Below are positions 42,758 through 50,959 of a stretch of DNA of 64,000 nt, piece by piece (position 1 is the stretch's first letter; every line of letters starts with the position of its first letter). The translations under genes and the position numbers were made by a program. The notes beneath the pieces were generated by a model, which worked only from the letters and a program-made list of their open reading frames with translations, had not been told where the DNA came from and did not search any database. The stretch is from Pseudomonas sp. ANT_H4 (GTDB taxonomy: Bacteria; Pseudomonadota; Gammaproteobacteria; Pseudomonadales; Pseudomonadaceae), in NCBI RefSeq assembly GCF_008369295.1, contig NZ_VOBG01000015.1:62001-126000 (forward strand). Direction: 5' to 3'.

Positions 42758-44368
42758 GCCCTGGCTGGCCAATATATCCTGGGCCAGCGCCTCGGCAATC
42801 CGAATCCCATCGACACCCGCCGACAAAATCCCACCGGCATAACCCGCGCCTTCACCGGCGGGAAACAGGCCTTTCACGTTCACACTCTGCATCGACTCGT
42901 CGCGAGTAATCCGCAGCGGCGATGAAGTGCGGGTCTCGATCCCGGTCAGGACCGCATCGTGTAACGAGTAGCCTTTGATCTGCTTCTCGAATGCGGGCAA
43001 GGCTTCGCGGATGGCCTCGATGGCGAAGTCCGGCAAGGCCAGGGCCAAGTCACCTAGGGCCACGCCTGGCTTGTAGGACGGTTCGACACTGCCGATAACC
43101 GTGGACGGTTTGCCAGCGATGAAGTCACCCACCAGTTGCGCCGGGGCGTCGTAATTGCTGCCACCGAGGATGAATGCGTGGGACTCCAGGCGCTCCTGCA
43201 ACTCGATGCCCGCCAGGGGGCCGCCCGGATAATCCACTTCGGGGGTTATACCCACCACGATTCCGGAGTTGGCATTGCGTTCGTTACGCGAATACTGGCT
43301 CATGCCGTTGGTCACGACACGGTTTGGTTCGGAGGTCGCTGCTACTACCGTGCCGCCAGGGCACATGCAGAAGCTGTAGACCGAACGACCGTTCTTGGCG
43401 TGGTGTACCAACTTGTAGTCGGCAGCGCCCAGTTTCGGGTGCCCGGCATACTTGCCCAAGCGTGCGGCGTCGATCAGCGACTGCGGGTGCTCGATACGAA
43501 AGCCCACCGAGAACGGCTTGGCTTCCATGTGCACGCCACGACCGTGGAGCATGCGGAAGGTGTCGCGGGCGCTATGGCCCAGGGCGAGGATCACGTGTTT
43601 CGAAAGAATCTGCTCGCCGCCATCGATGACGACGCCGTTCAACTGGCCGTCTTCGATCAACACGTCGGTCACGCGCTGTTCAAAGCGCACTTCACCGCCC
43701 ATGGCGATGATCTGATGGCGCATGTTTTCCACTACGCCAGTGAGCCGGAACGTACCGATGTGCGGTTTGCTGACGTAGAGGATTTCTTCCGAAGCGCCGG
43801 CCTTGACGAACTCGTGCAGGACTTTGCGCCCGTGGAATTTCGGGTCCTTGATCTGGCTGTAGAGCTTGCCGTCGGAAAAGGTCCCGGCGCCGCCTTCACC
43901 GAATTGCACGTTGGATTCGGGGTTGAGCACGCCTTTTCGCCACAGGCCCCAGGTGTCCTTGGTGCGCTGGCGCACTTCACGGCCACGTTCGAGGATGATC
44001 GGCTTGAAGCCCATCTGCGCCAGCAACAGCCCGGCAAAAATCCCGCAGGGGCCGAAGCCGACGACGATTGGCCGCTCGGTCAGACCTTGCGGTGCCTGGC
44101 CCACGACTTTGTAGCTGACGTCGGGTGCCAGATTGATGTTGCGGTCATCGGCGAATTTGAGCAGCAGGGCGGCTTCGCCCTTGACGTCCAGATCGACGGT
44201 GTAGATGAAGCACAGCTCCGACGTTTTTTTGCGGGCGTCGTAGCTGCGTTTGAACAGGGTGAAATCGAGCAGGTCATCACTGGCGATGCCCAGGCGCTGC
44301 ACGATGGCGGGCCGCAGGTCTTCTTCGGGATGGTCGATGGAGAGCTTGAGTTCGGTGATTCGTAGCAT
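42755..44368 (-). CDS. FAD-dependent oxidoreductase of uncharacterised family (COG2509-like)
   Basis: A 537-residue flavoprotein. The N-terminal 90 residues form a small domain (MLRITELKLSIDHPEEDLRP). A Rossmann FAD-binding motif follows: IVVGFGPCGIFAGLLLAQMGFKPIILERG. Further family signatures are NPESNVQFGEGGAGTFSDGK, ALGHSARDTFRML and FPAGEGAGYAGGILSAGVDG at the C-terminus. Proteins of this COG2509 type are widespread but their reaction is unknown. The gene is isolated between convergent and codirectional neighbours. Confidence 0.88.
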   Translation of the reverse strand: MLRITELKLSIDHPEEDLRPAIVQRLGIASDDLLDFTLFKRSYDARKKTSELCFIYTVDLDVKGEAALLLKFADDRNINLAPDVSYKVVGQAPQGLTERPIVVGFGPCGIFAGLLLAQMGFKPIILERGREVRQRTKDTWGLWRKGVLNPESNVQFGEGGAGTFSDGKLYSQIKDPKFHGRKVLHEFVKAGASEEILYVSKPHIGTFRLTGVVENMRHQIIAMGGEVRFEQRVTDVLIEDGQLNGVVIDGGEQILSKHVILALGHSARDTFRMLHGRGVHMEAKPFSVGFRIEHPQSLIDAARLGKYAGHPKLGAADYKLVHHAKNGRSVYSFCMCPGGTVVAATSEPNRVVTNGMSQYSRNERNANSGIVVGITPEVDYPGGPLAGIELQERLESHAFILGGSNYDAPAQLVGDFIAGKPSTVIGSVEPSYKPGVALGDLALALPDFAIEAIREALPAFEKQIKGYSLHDAVLTGIETRTSSPLRITRDESMQSVNVKGLFPAGEGAGYAGGILSAGVDGIRIAEALAQDILASQG

Positions 44369-44474
44369 GACAGGATCCGGTGTGCGGCGTTTGATGAGGC
44401 CGGCAGTTTTGCAAACCGGCGATTATAAGCCCCAACGGCGGTTTCCCGTCATGTTAAAACAGCGCCGGGCCGAA

Positions 44475-45146
44475 TCAGTCGTCCCGTGAGCCACCAAACG
44501 CTGCGCAGCCACGCTGCACCTGGCCGTTTACCCGCAACTCGGCGCTCATGTGTTGCAGGCTGCCGCTGACGCTGTCGACACAACGCTGTGGGGCGACCCA
44601 CAGTTCGATGTGCTGGTTGTTGGCTTCGGTCATAAGGTTGAAACGGCCATCACCCAACTGCTCTTCCACATAAGGCACCGGCAACGGCGGCTGGCCTTCA
44701 CGTATCAGCACCATGCCCTTGGCGGTGACGCTCAGCGACCAGGCTGGCTTGTGGCCATTGGCGCGCAGGATCATGCGCTTGAAGTCGGGGTCGTCACAGG
44801 CCGAGGTCGAACGCTCGACGCGATAGAGTTGTTGCAGGTCGACCTGGCCTTGGGTACCGGTGGCGACGCCGGAGAACTTGCCCCGTAGGTCGGCGAACAG
44901 CGCGCCTTGCTGGCCGGCCAGGGAGGCCGCTTCCTGGAGGATGCTGGTGCCGCCAGTGTCATTGACCACGTAGTTACGTTGGTCGTGGCAGGGCTGGAAC
45001 AGCAGTTTATCACCGATGGCCGTTAGCTCACCCTGCATGCGGGTCAGGCCCGTGAGAGAGGGCTTGGCCGGCTCGCTGTCGAACATCTGGCAGGCGGTGA
45101 ACAGCGGTAGCAGGGCAAAAAGAATGAGGGTACGGGCGGCACGCAT
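44475..45146 (-). CDS. COG3650-like lipoprotein
   Basis: A 223-residue lipoprotein from ATG 45146 (MRAARTLILFALLPLFTACQMF), with lipobox FTAC and AGGAG 8-9 bases upstream; the longer frame has no signal at its start. The mature protein resembles the COG3650 family (LTAIGDKLLFQPCHDQRNYVVNDTG) and a META-like copy near HIELWVAPQRCVDSVSGSLQHMSAELRVNG. Three Cys in the mature part may form a disulfide. Role unknown; a heat-shock or envelope protein relation (HslJ/META) is possible. Confidence 0.8.
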   Translation of the reverse strand: MRAARTLILFALLPLFTACQMFDSEPAKPSLTGLTRMQGELTAIGDKLLFQPCHDQRNYVVNDTGGTSILQEAASLAGQQGALFADLRGKFSGVATGTQGQVDLQQLYRVERSTSACDDPDFKRMILRANGHKPAWSLSVTAKGMVLIREGQPPLPVPYVEEQLGDGRFNLMTEANNQHIELWVAPQRCVDSVSGSLQHMSAELRVNGQVQRGCAAFGGSRDD

Positions 45147-45221
45147 TATCGGGTCTCCTGATAAGTGCCGCCACGTTACGCAGGCTGAGGGTGCATCACA
45201 AGCCTGGGACACACGTTGAGT

Positions 45222-45821
45222 TCAACCAATGATGTATGTCTGCCCCGTTTGCATGCCTTCCACACTTTTCGCGTAGGCCAATGCCACATCCGCCGCCGGC
45301 ACCGGCTTGAAGCCACGAAAGTACGGGGCATAGCTGCCCATGGCTTCCAGCAGCACGTTTGGGCTCACCGAGTTGATGCGCAGTCCCCGTGGCAACTCAA
45401 TTGCTGCGGCCTTTACGAATGCATCAAGGGCGCCGTTAACCAGGGCTGCCGAGGCGCCCATGCGAATCGGGTCGCGGTTGAGAATGCCGCTGGTAAAGGT
45501 GAACGATGCGCCGTCGTTGGCGAACTCACGGCCGATCAGCAGCAGGTTGACCTGGCCCATCAGCTTGTCTTGCAAACCCAGGTCGAAGTCGGTTTCGCTC
45601 ATGTCCGCCAAGGGCACGAAGTTGACGTTGCCGGCAGCGCAGACCAGAGCATCGAACGTGCCGGTCTGCTGGAACAACGTGCGGATCGAGGCGCTGTCGC
45701 TGATATCGACCTGGAAATCGCCGCTTTTGCGACCGATGGTGATCACGTCGTGGCGCTGGGACAGTTCTGCCTTGACCGCCGAGCCGATAGTGCCGCTGGC
45801 GCCAATCAGTAGGATTTTCAT
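45222..45821 (-). CDS. Short-chain dehydrogenase/reductase
   Basis: A 199-residue SDR from ATG 45821 (MKILLIGASGTIGSAVKAEL) with GGAGG about 8 bases upstream; longer in-frame starts run into the divergent regulator's promoter. The cofactor loop is GASGTIGSAV and the structural motif is CAAGNVNF. The usual YxxxK is not clear: the region reads MGASAALVNGALDAFVKAAAIE, with Ser/Ala where Tyr is expected, as in some short atypical SDRs. It is divergent from a LysR gene with about 115 bases between, so control by that regulator is likely. Confidence 0.87.
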   Translation of the reverse strand: MKILLIGASGTIGSAVKAELSQRHDVITIGRKSGDFQVDISDSASIRTLFQQTGTFDALVCAAGNVNFVPLADMSETDFDLGLQDKLMGQVNLLLIGREFANDGASFTFTSGILNRDPIRMGASAALVNGALDAFVKAAAIELPRGLRINSVSPNVLLEAMGSYAPYFRGFKPVPAADVALAYAKSVEGMQTGQTYIIG

Positions 45822-45936
45822 CGTGTCGTTCCTCCAGTTGTTCAGGTGAGCCTTCAGTCTAGAGTGGTTTTTTCTGCTGATAAGCGCACTAATGGGCAAC
45901 CTTTGGTTTTCAATTGGAAACAATCCAGTGAGCGAA

Positions 45937-46836
45937 ATGGATGACCTGGCGGCGTTTGCGGTGTTGATCGAAGCTGGCAGCTTTACCTTGGCGGCCCAGC
46001 AATTGGGCTGCAGCAAAGGCCAGCTGTCCAAGCGCATCAGCCAATTGGAGGCGCAGTTTTGCGTGGTGTTGCTGCATCGCACCACCCGCAGGCTTAGCCT
46101 GACGGCGGCGGGTGCGGCGTTATTGCCTCAAGCCCAAGCACTGGTGGTCCAGGTCGAGCGGGCGCGTCAGGCGTTGGCCCGGCTTAAGGACGATTTGGCC
46201 GGTCCCGTGCGTATGACGGTTCCGGTCTCTTTGGGCGAAACCTTCTTCGACGGCCTGTTGCTGGAGTTCTCCCGGCAGTACCCGCAGGTGCAGATTGAGT
46301 TGGAGCTCAACAACAGTTATCGCGACCTGGCGCGGGATGGCTTTGATCTGGCAGTGCGTTCAGAAGTTGCCAACGATGAGCGGCTGGTGGCCAAGCCATT
46401 GCTGGCCTGGCACGAGATGACCTGCGCCAGCCCGGCCTATCTGGAACAGCATGGCGAGCCGGCGACCCCAGCGGACCTGGTCGGGCATAGCTGTCTGCTC
46501 AACAGCCACTACAGTGGCCGCGAAGAGTGGTTGTATCACCAGCAACATGAACTGTTGCGTGTTCGGGTGTCCGGGACCTTCGCTTCCAACCATTACAACC
46601 TGCTGAAAAAAGCGGCACTGGTGGGCGCCGGCATCGCGCGTCTGCCGTCATACGTATTGCAGGCGGAATTGGCTGACGGCCGACTGCGCTGGCTCTTGCG
46701 CGACTATCAGACTCGCAGCATGCCGATGTATCTGGTCCATCCCTATCAGGGTGGCTTGCCGAGACGCACCCAGGTGCTCGCGAACTACCTGGTGGGCTGG
46801 TTCAAACGCAGTGGCGAGGCCCTGGATCAACTTTAG
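45937..46836 (+). CDS. LysR-family regulator divergent from the SDR gene
   Basis: A LysR regulator of 299 residues from ATG 45937 (MDDLAAFAVLIEAGSFTLAA). A GTG three codons upstream (45928) with GGAAA before it is an alternative start, adding three residues. The DNA-binding helix is FTLAAQQLGCSKGQLSKRISQLEAQ; the effector domain starts near residue 90 (VRMTVPVSLGETFFDGLLLEF). The stop overlaps the convergent DoxX gene by 4 bases. It probably controls the divergent SDR gene; a link to the bufferin operon is not indicated. Confidence 0.88.
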   Translation: MDDLAAFAVLIEAGSFTLAAQQLGCSKGQLSKRISQLEAQFCVVLLHRTTRRLSLTAAGAALLPQAQALVVQVERARQALARLKDDLAGPVRMTVPVSLGETFFDGLLLEFSRQYPQVQIELELNNSYRDLARDGFDLAVRSEVANDERLVAKPLLAWHEMTCASPAYLEQHGEPATPADLVGHSCLLNSHYSGREEWLYHQQHELLRVRVSGTFASNHYNLLKKAALVGAGIARLPSYVLQAELADGRLRWLLRDYQTRSMPMYLVHPYQGGLPRRTQVLANYLVGWFKRSGEALDQL

Positions 46837-47318
46837 CGGTAGCGCCGGGCAATCAACTGATCAATGGACAAGCGCCCTGGCCCCTTGGACATCAATAGCA
46901 GCAGCAGGGCAATCCAGGTGCCGTGGGTCGGGTAGGCATCCGGGTAGACGAACAACTGAATAGTCAGGGCCATGCCTAACAGTGCCAATGCCGAAAAGCG
47001 CGTGGCGAACCCTATCAGGATCATGATCGGGAAAAAGTGCTCGGCGAAAGCCGCCATGTGCGCCGCCACTTCCGGCGACAGCAGGGGCACCTGATATTCA
47101 CTGCGAAACAGCGGCAGGGTGGAATTCGCCAAGCGTGGGACGCCCAGGTTGAACGCGCCGTCGATCAGGTCCACGGCAAAGCCTTCGACTTTGGTCTGGC
47201 CGGATTTCCAGAACACTGCCGCAATGGAAAAACGTGCGACAAAGGCGATCAAGCTGTAGGGGATTTTCTCGAAGCACTGGATGACCCGTGCGATCCGGCT
47301 CGGTGTATGGGTGTTCAT
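46833..47318 (-). CDS. DoxX-family membrane protein of the bufferin operon
   Basis: A 161-residue inner-membrane protein of the DoxX family with four transmembrane helices (ARFSIAAVFWKSGQTK, FPIMILIGFATRFSALALLGMALTIQLF, and others). Its ATG at 47318 overlaps the stop of the DUF2063 gene (ATGA), so it is coupled to that operon. In bufferin operons a DoxX protein (bufD) often closes the cluster; its job there is not settled, perhaps membrane redox or copper-related. The end overlaps the convergent LysR gene by 4 bases. Confidence 0.88.
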   Translation of the reverse strand: MNTHTPSRIARVIQCFEKIPYSLIAFVARFSIAAVFWKSGQTKVEGFAVDLIDGAFNLGVPRLANSTLPLFRSEYQVPLLSPEVAAHMAAFAEHFFPIMILIGFATRFSALALLGMALTIQLFVYPDAYPTHGTWIALLLLLMSKGPGRLSIDQLIARRYR

Positions 47319-48091
47319 GGTTGTACCTTCTTTTCGGTGTGCAAGTGAGTAATGGCTCCGTGGCCAATCAGCAGCGCCAGACATTTGTGCAGGTCGAATT
47401 CGGCGGCTGCGTCGAGGGCGCAAGCCACGGCCATCTCCAGCGGCCAACCGTTGTTCAGGCTGTTGATAAACGCCACCGAACCGATGTCGACGCTGAAGAC
47501 CTCGACCTCCAGGCCGTTGCGCAGGACCAGGGCTCTTTGTGCATGCAAGGGGTTGAGGGTGGACAGGGATGACTCCGTCTGGTGCGCAGCCCATAACGCC
47601 ACTACGGCGTAGGCCGAGTTCAAGGTGGCGAGGGACGGGTGTAATTGCAGGCACAGATTTCCCAAAGACGATTGATGCTGCAGATTCGCAATCACGGTTT
47701 GCTGATCCAGTGCCGGTGTGTCGGTCGCGTGATAGGCCCTCACCCGCAAGCACTCCAGCCGCGCCATATCGGCCAGGTAAGGCAGGCTGGAAGCGGGTGC
47801 AAAACCCTGGATGAAGCTTGCGAAATCACTGCCGTATTCGTTGAGCACCGGGCTAGTGGGAGGGAATGCCTGGACATAAACTCCGGCCATGGCCTGAAAA
47901 AACTCATCCCCCACCAGTTGCCGGATAACCGGATAACCATCTGCCAGCGCGTTGATCAAGGAGCTGTGGACGTTGTTGCGATAGACCGCAAAGCGACTGG
48001 CCGGATCGGCGCCGTTGCTGCTGAAAATGCCTTCAGGGCATACCGGGTCCGACGCCAGCAGCGCCTTGGCAAACGAGTCCTGCCAGCTCAT
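47315..48091 (-). CDS. bufC: DUF2063 partner protein (BufC-like)
   Basis: A 258-residue protein of the DUF2063 (putative DNA-binding) family: an N-terminal helical domain (QDSFAKALLASDPVCPEG, RFAVYRNNVHSSLINALADGYPVI) and a C-terminal domain. In DUF692-containing RiPP clusters this partner binds the precursor and delivers it to the MNIO enzyme, so 'DNA-binding' is probably a misnomer. It overlaps the DUF692 gene and the DoxX gene by 4 bases each, so the three are translationally coupled. Confidence 0.88.
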   Translation of the reverse strand: MSWQDSFAKALLASDPVCPEGIFSSNGADPASRFAVYRNNVHSSLINALADGYPVIRQLVGDEFFQAMAGVYVQAFPPTSPVLNEYGSDFASFIQGFAPASSLPYLADMARLECLRVRAYHATDTPALDQQTVIANLQHQSSLGNLCLQLHPSLATLNSAYAVVALWAAHQTESSLSTLNPLHAQRALVLRNGLEVEVFSVDIGSVAFINSLNNGWPLEMAVACALDAAAEFDLHKCLALLIGHGAITHLHTEKKVQP

Positions 48092-48969
48092 GAACGCACC
48101 TCGATGGCCTGCAGGTACTGGTCGGCCTTGTGCACTTCGGCGTGCAACACGGCAAATGCGGGCACCTGGTTGTCTCGCTCGATCAGGGTGGCAACTGGCC
48201 CGATGCGTTCAAGGACGTGCTGATAGAGGCGCCATACGGCGTTATCAATAGGCGCGCCGTGATCATCGATAAGCAGGCGATCACCGAGGCTGTCGGTGTT
48301 TTCGGCAAAACCTGCCAGATGAATCTCACCTACGGCATACAGCGGCAAGGCATCGATGTAGGCAAGGGGATCGCGCTGGTGGTTGATGCATGAAACGTAC
48401 ACATTGTTGACGTCCAGTAAGAGGCCGCAGCCGGTGCGACGAACGACTTCGCTGATGAAGTCCGTTTCGTCCAGCGTGGAGCGCCGAAACTGCAGGTACG
48501 TCGACGGGTTCTCCAGCAGCATTTGCCGCTTGAGGGTGGTTTGTACCTGATCAATGTGTTCACACACTCGGTCGAGTGCGGCGTTGTCATAGGCCAACGG
48601 CAACAAGTCATTGAGAAACACCGGGCCATGGCTGGACCAGGCCAGGTGTTCGGAAAAGGATTGGGGTTGATAGCGTTCGATCAGTGTGGCCAGGCGTGCG
48701 AGGTGCTCGCGGTTCAGCGCACCTTCGCCGCCGATGGACAGGCCGACGCCGTGCAGTGACAGCGGATACTGTTCGCGGATCAACCTCAGGTAGTGATGAA
48801 AAGGCCCGCCGGCCACCATGTAGTTTTCGGCGTGGACTTCAAAAAAACCGATGTCGGGCAAGGTCTTGAGCACTTGCGTGAAGTGCTCGCTCTTGAGCCC
48901 CAGGCCCGCCCGGAGAGGGAGGCCGGGCGCCTGAGCCTGGGAGATGCTGGGCAAAGATGAAAGCGTCAT
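48088..48969 (-). CDS. bufB: DUF692 multinuclear non-haem iron oxidative enzyme (BufB-like)
   Basis: A 293-residue TIM-barrel enzyme of the DUF692/MNIO family (relatives: MbnB of methanobactin, ChrH). Metal ligands are expected in FFEVHAENYM, SLHGVGLSIG, FSEHLAWSS, LLLENPSTYL, LLLDVNNVYV, GEIHLAGF and the late TLIERDN. In bufferin maturation the enzyme converts Cys of the DUF2282 precursor to thiooxazole groups that bind copper. It lies 25 bases after the precursor gene and overlaps the DUF2063 gene. Substrate assignment is inferred from the cluster. Confidence 0.92.
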   Translation of the reverse strand: MTLSSLPSISQAQAPGLPLRAGLGLKSEHFTQVLKTLPDIGFFEVHAENYMVAGGPFHHYLRLIREQYPLSLHGVGLSIGGEGALNREHLARLATLIERYQPQSFSEHLAWSSHGPVFLNDLLPLAYDNAALDRVCEHIDQVQTTLKRQMLLENPSTYLQFRRSTLDETDFISEVVRRTGCGLLLDVNNVYVSCINHQRDPLAYIDALPLYAVGEIHLAGFAENTDSLGDRLLIDDHGAPIDNAVWRLYQHVLERIGPVATLIERDNQVPAFAVLHAEVHKADQYLQAIEVRS

Positions 48970-48994
48970 CGTCAGTACTCAGGCTTGCGTGGTT

Positions 48995-49300
48995 TCAGGA
49001 CTTGGCTTTGAAGGCTTCCATCTGGCCAAAACCTGTGGGCGAAGTTTTGCTTTCCAAAGTAGTGCAGGTGCCTGTGGGAACCAGATTCCAGGCATCGGCC
49101 TGGAAGTCGATTTTCGAGGTGCCGGCACAGGAAGTACCTTTGCCCGCAGCGCAGTCGTTCTTGCCTTTTAAGGCGACGCCGAAGCATTTTTCCATGTCAT
49201 CGGCTGCGTGGGCGGTGGTGGTCAGGGCGCTCAGGCTCAGGGCTGAACCCAGGGCCAGGACGAGGGTGGCGGCGGACAGTGAGCGAGTGGTGGTGGTCAT
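48995..49300 (-). CDS. bufA: DUF2282 bufferin precursor (BufA-like RiPP)
   Basis: A 101-residue secreted precursor. Residues 1-32 are a Sec signal ending TTTAHA-ADD. The mature part has four Cys at 39, 50, 58 and 79 in contexts MEKCFGVAL, KNDCAAG, TSCAGTS and PTGTCTT, the DUF2282 pattern. In described bufferins the two central Cys are changed to thiooxazoles and the product protects against copper. GGAG sits 8 bases upstream of ATG 49300. It is the first gene of the bufABC-doxX operon. Confidence 0.92.
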   Translation of the reverse strand: MTTTTRSLSAATLVLALGSALSLSALTTTAHAADDMEKCFGVALKGKNDCAAGKGTSCAGTSKIDFQADAWNLVPTGTCTTLESKTSPTGFGQMEAFKAKS

Positions 49301-49354
49301 GGTGTTTCTCCAGCAGTGGGTTGAGTAAGGAAGCGTTTGTGCTTGCTTACACCA

Positions 49355-49383
49355 CTAGAGAAAGGGGGGTAGGGATCGTTACA
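49355..49383 (-). promoter_or_regulatory. Possible ECF-type promoter of the bufferin operon
   Basis: On the minus strand TGTAAC (complement of 49378-49383) is followed after 17 bases by CTCTAG (complement of 49355-49360), ending 54 bases before bufA. The TGTAAC -35 resembles those of some ECF sigma factors, which are known to drive some DUF2282 operons. Weak evidence. Confidence 0.3.
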
Positions 49384-49447
49384 AACTCGTTTGAAAATAA
49401 CTCAAACCCGGCCATCCAGAATGATGGGGACGATCCGCGACAGGAAC

Positions 49448-49473
49448 AAAAAAACGACCCGAAGGCCGTTTTT
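49448..49473 (-). terminator. Terminator of the bra operon
   Basis: Read on the minus strand, aaaaacggcc-TTCG-ggtcgttttttt forms a stem with one G-U pair, a UUCG tetraloop and a T-run. It lies 17 bases after the braG stop. Confidence 0.85.
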
Positions 49474-49489
49474 GTAATGCCGTGCTTGG

Positions 49490-50191
49490 TTAACCGCCCA
49501 GATACGCCTCACGCACCTTCGGATCGGTCAGCAGTTGTTCACCGCTGCCCTGCATCACCACCCGGCCGTTTTCCAGCACATAGGCGCGGTCGGCGATTTT
49601 CAGCGCCTGGTTGGCGTTCTGTTCCACCAGGAACACCGTTACACCGTCCTTGCGCAGTTGTTCGATGATGTCGAAGATCTGCTGGATGATGATCGGCGCG
49701 AGCCCCAGGGACGGCTCGTCCAGGAGCAACAGCTTGGGCTTGCTCATCAGTGCCCGACCGATGGCGAGCATTTGCTGCTCGCCGCCGGACATGGTGCCGC
49801 CACGCTGGCTGAAGCGTTCCTTGAGCCGTGGAAAGAGGTGCAACACCTTGTCCATCTGCTCCTGGTAATCGCCCTTGTCGGTAAAGAACCCGCCCATGGC
49901 CAGGTTTTCTTCCACTGTCAGGCGGGCAAACACCCGACGACCTTCCGGCACCACGGCAATGCTCTTGCGCATGATGTTCGAGGAATGCTGGCCCACCAGT
50001 TCTTCACCCATGTAGCGGATGCTACCGCTGTGAGCCTGGGGCGAACCGCACAAGGTCATCAGCAGGGTGGATTTGCCGGCACCGTTGGCGCCGATCAGGG
50101 TGACGATCTCACCCTGGCGCACTTCGACGTTGACGTCATGCAGGGCCTGGATTTTGCCGTAGAAAGTGGAAACGTTTTCGAATTGCAGCAT
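49490..50191 (-). CDS. braG: Branched-chain amino acid ABC transporter ATPase (LivF/BraG)
   Basis: A 233-residue ATPase of the high-affinity Leu/Ile/Val importer. Walker A is GANGAGKSTLLMTLCG, the signature is MSGGEQQMLAIGRALM, Walker B is LLLLDEPSLGLAP, and the switch His position carries Gln (FLVEQNANQAL), as usual in LivF. It directly follows braF, with start and stop adjacent. It is the last gene of the operon before the terminator. Confidence 0.94.
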   Translation of the reverse strand: MLQFENVSTFYGKIQALHDVNVEVRQGEIVTLIGANGAGKSTLLMTLCGSPQAHSGSIRYMGEELVGQHSSNIMRKSIAVVPEGRRVFARLTVEENLAMGGFFTDKGDYQEQMDKVLHLFPRLKERFSQRGGTMSGGEQQMLAIGRALMSKPKLLLLDEPSLGLAPIIIQQIFDIIEQLRKDGVTVFLVEQNANQALKIADRAYVLENGRVVMQGSGEQLLTDPKVREAYLGG

Positions 50192-50959
50192 TTACGCTTC
50201 CCCCAAATAGGCTTTGATCACTTCCGGATTGTCGCGGATCTGTTCCGGCGTTCCGTCGGCCAGTGGCGTGCCCTGGTTGATCACGACGATGTGGTCGGAA
50301 ATGCTCATGACCAGTTTCATATCGTGTTCGATCAGCAGCACGGTCGCGTTGTTTTCTTCACGCAGCACACCGATCAGCGCCTTGAGGTCTTCGGTTTCCC
50401 TGGGGTTCAGGCCGGCGGCGGGTTCGTCGAGCATGAGGATCCGCGGGCGGGTCATCATGCAGCGGGCAATTTCCAGGCGACGTTGCTGACCGTAGGCAAG
50501 AGTCCCGGCAGGACGGTTGGCAAACTCGGTGAGGTTGACCTTGTCCAGCCAGTAAGCGGCGTATTCCATGGCCTCGCGTTCGCTTTTGCGGAACGCGGGG
50601 GTCTGGAACAGGCCCGCCAGAAAGTTGGTGTTCAGGTGACGATGCTGGGCGATCAACAGGTTCTCGACCGCCGTCATGTCCTTGAACAAGCGCACGTTCT
50701 GGAAGGTGCGCACCACGCCCTTGCGGGCGATCTCGTGGCCGGCCAGGCCCTGAATGGGCTGGCCGTCCAGCAGGATGCTGCCACCGCTGGGCTTGTAGAA
50801 GCCGGTCAGGCAGTTGAATACCGTGGTCTTGCCGGCACCGTTAGGGCCGATCAACGCCACGACCTGTTTTTCCTTTACGGTCAGGGCCACGCGGTTGACC
50901 GCCAGCAAGCCGCCGAAGCGCATGCTCAAGTTTTCGACTTTCAGGATCTCGCGGCTCAT
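50192..50959 (-). CDS. braF: Branched-chain amino acid ABC transporter ATPase (LivG/BraF)
   Basis: A 255-residue ATPase that pairs with BraG. Walker A is GPNGAGKTTVFNCLTG, the signature is LAYGQQRRLEIARCMM, Walker B is ILMLDEPAAGLNPRE, and the switch His is in LLIEHDMKLVMSI. The LivG-specific insertion (residues about 90-140) and the C-terminal TPEQIRDNPEVIKAYLGEA are present. It overlaps braE by 4 bases. Confidence 0.94.
   Translation of the reverse strand: MSREILKVENLSMRFGGLLAVNRVALTVKEKQVVALIGPNGAGKTTVFNCLTGFYKPSGGSILLDGQPIQGLAGHEIARKGVVRTFQNVRLFKDMTAVENLLIAQHRHLNTNFLAGLFQTPAFRKSEREAMEYAAYWLDKVNLTEFANRPAGTLAYGQQRRLEIARCMMTRPRILMLDEPAAGLNPRETEDLKALIGVLREENNATVLLIEHDMKLVMSISDHIVVINQGTPLADGTPEQIRDNPEVIKAYLGEA

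Noticed and set aside
42755..44368. Long + strand frame (409 codons) opposite the FAD protein
   Set aside because: Antisense shadow; the minus strand has a clear FAD-binding motif.
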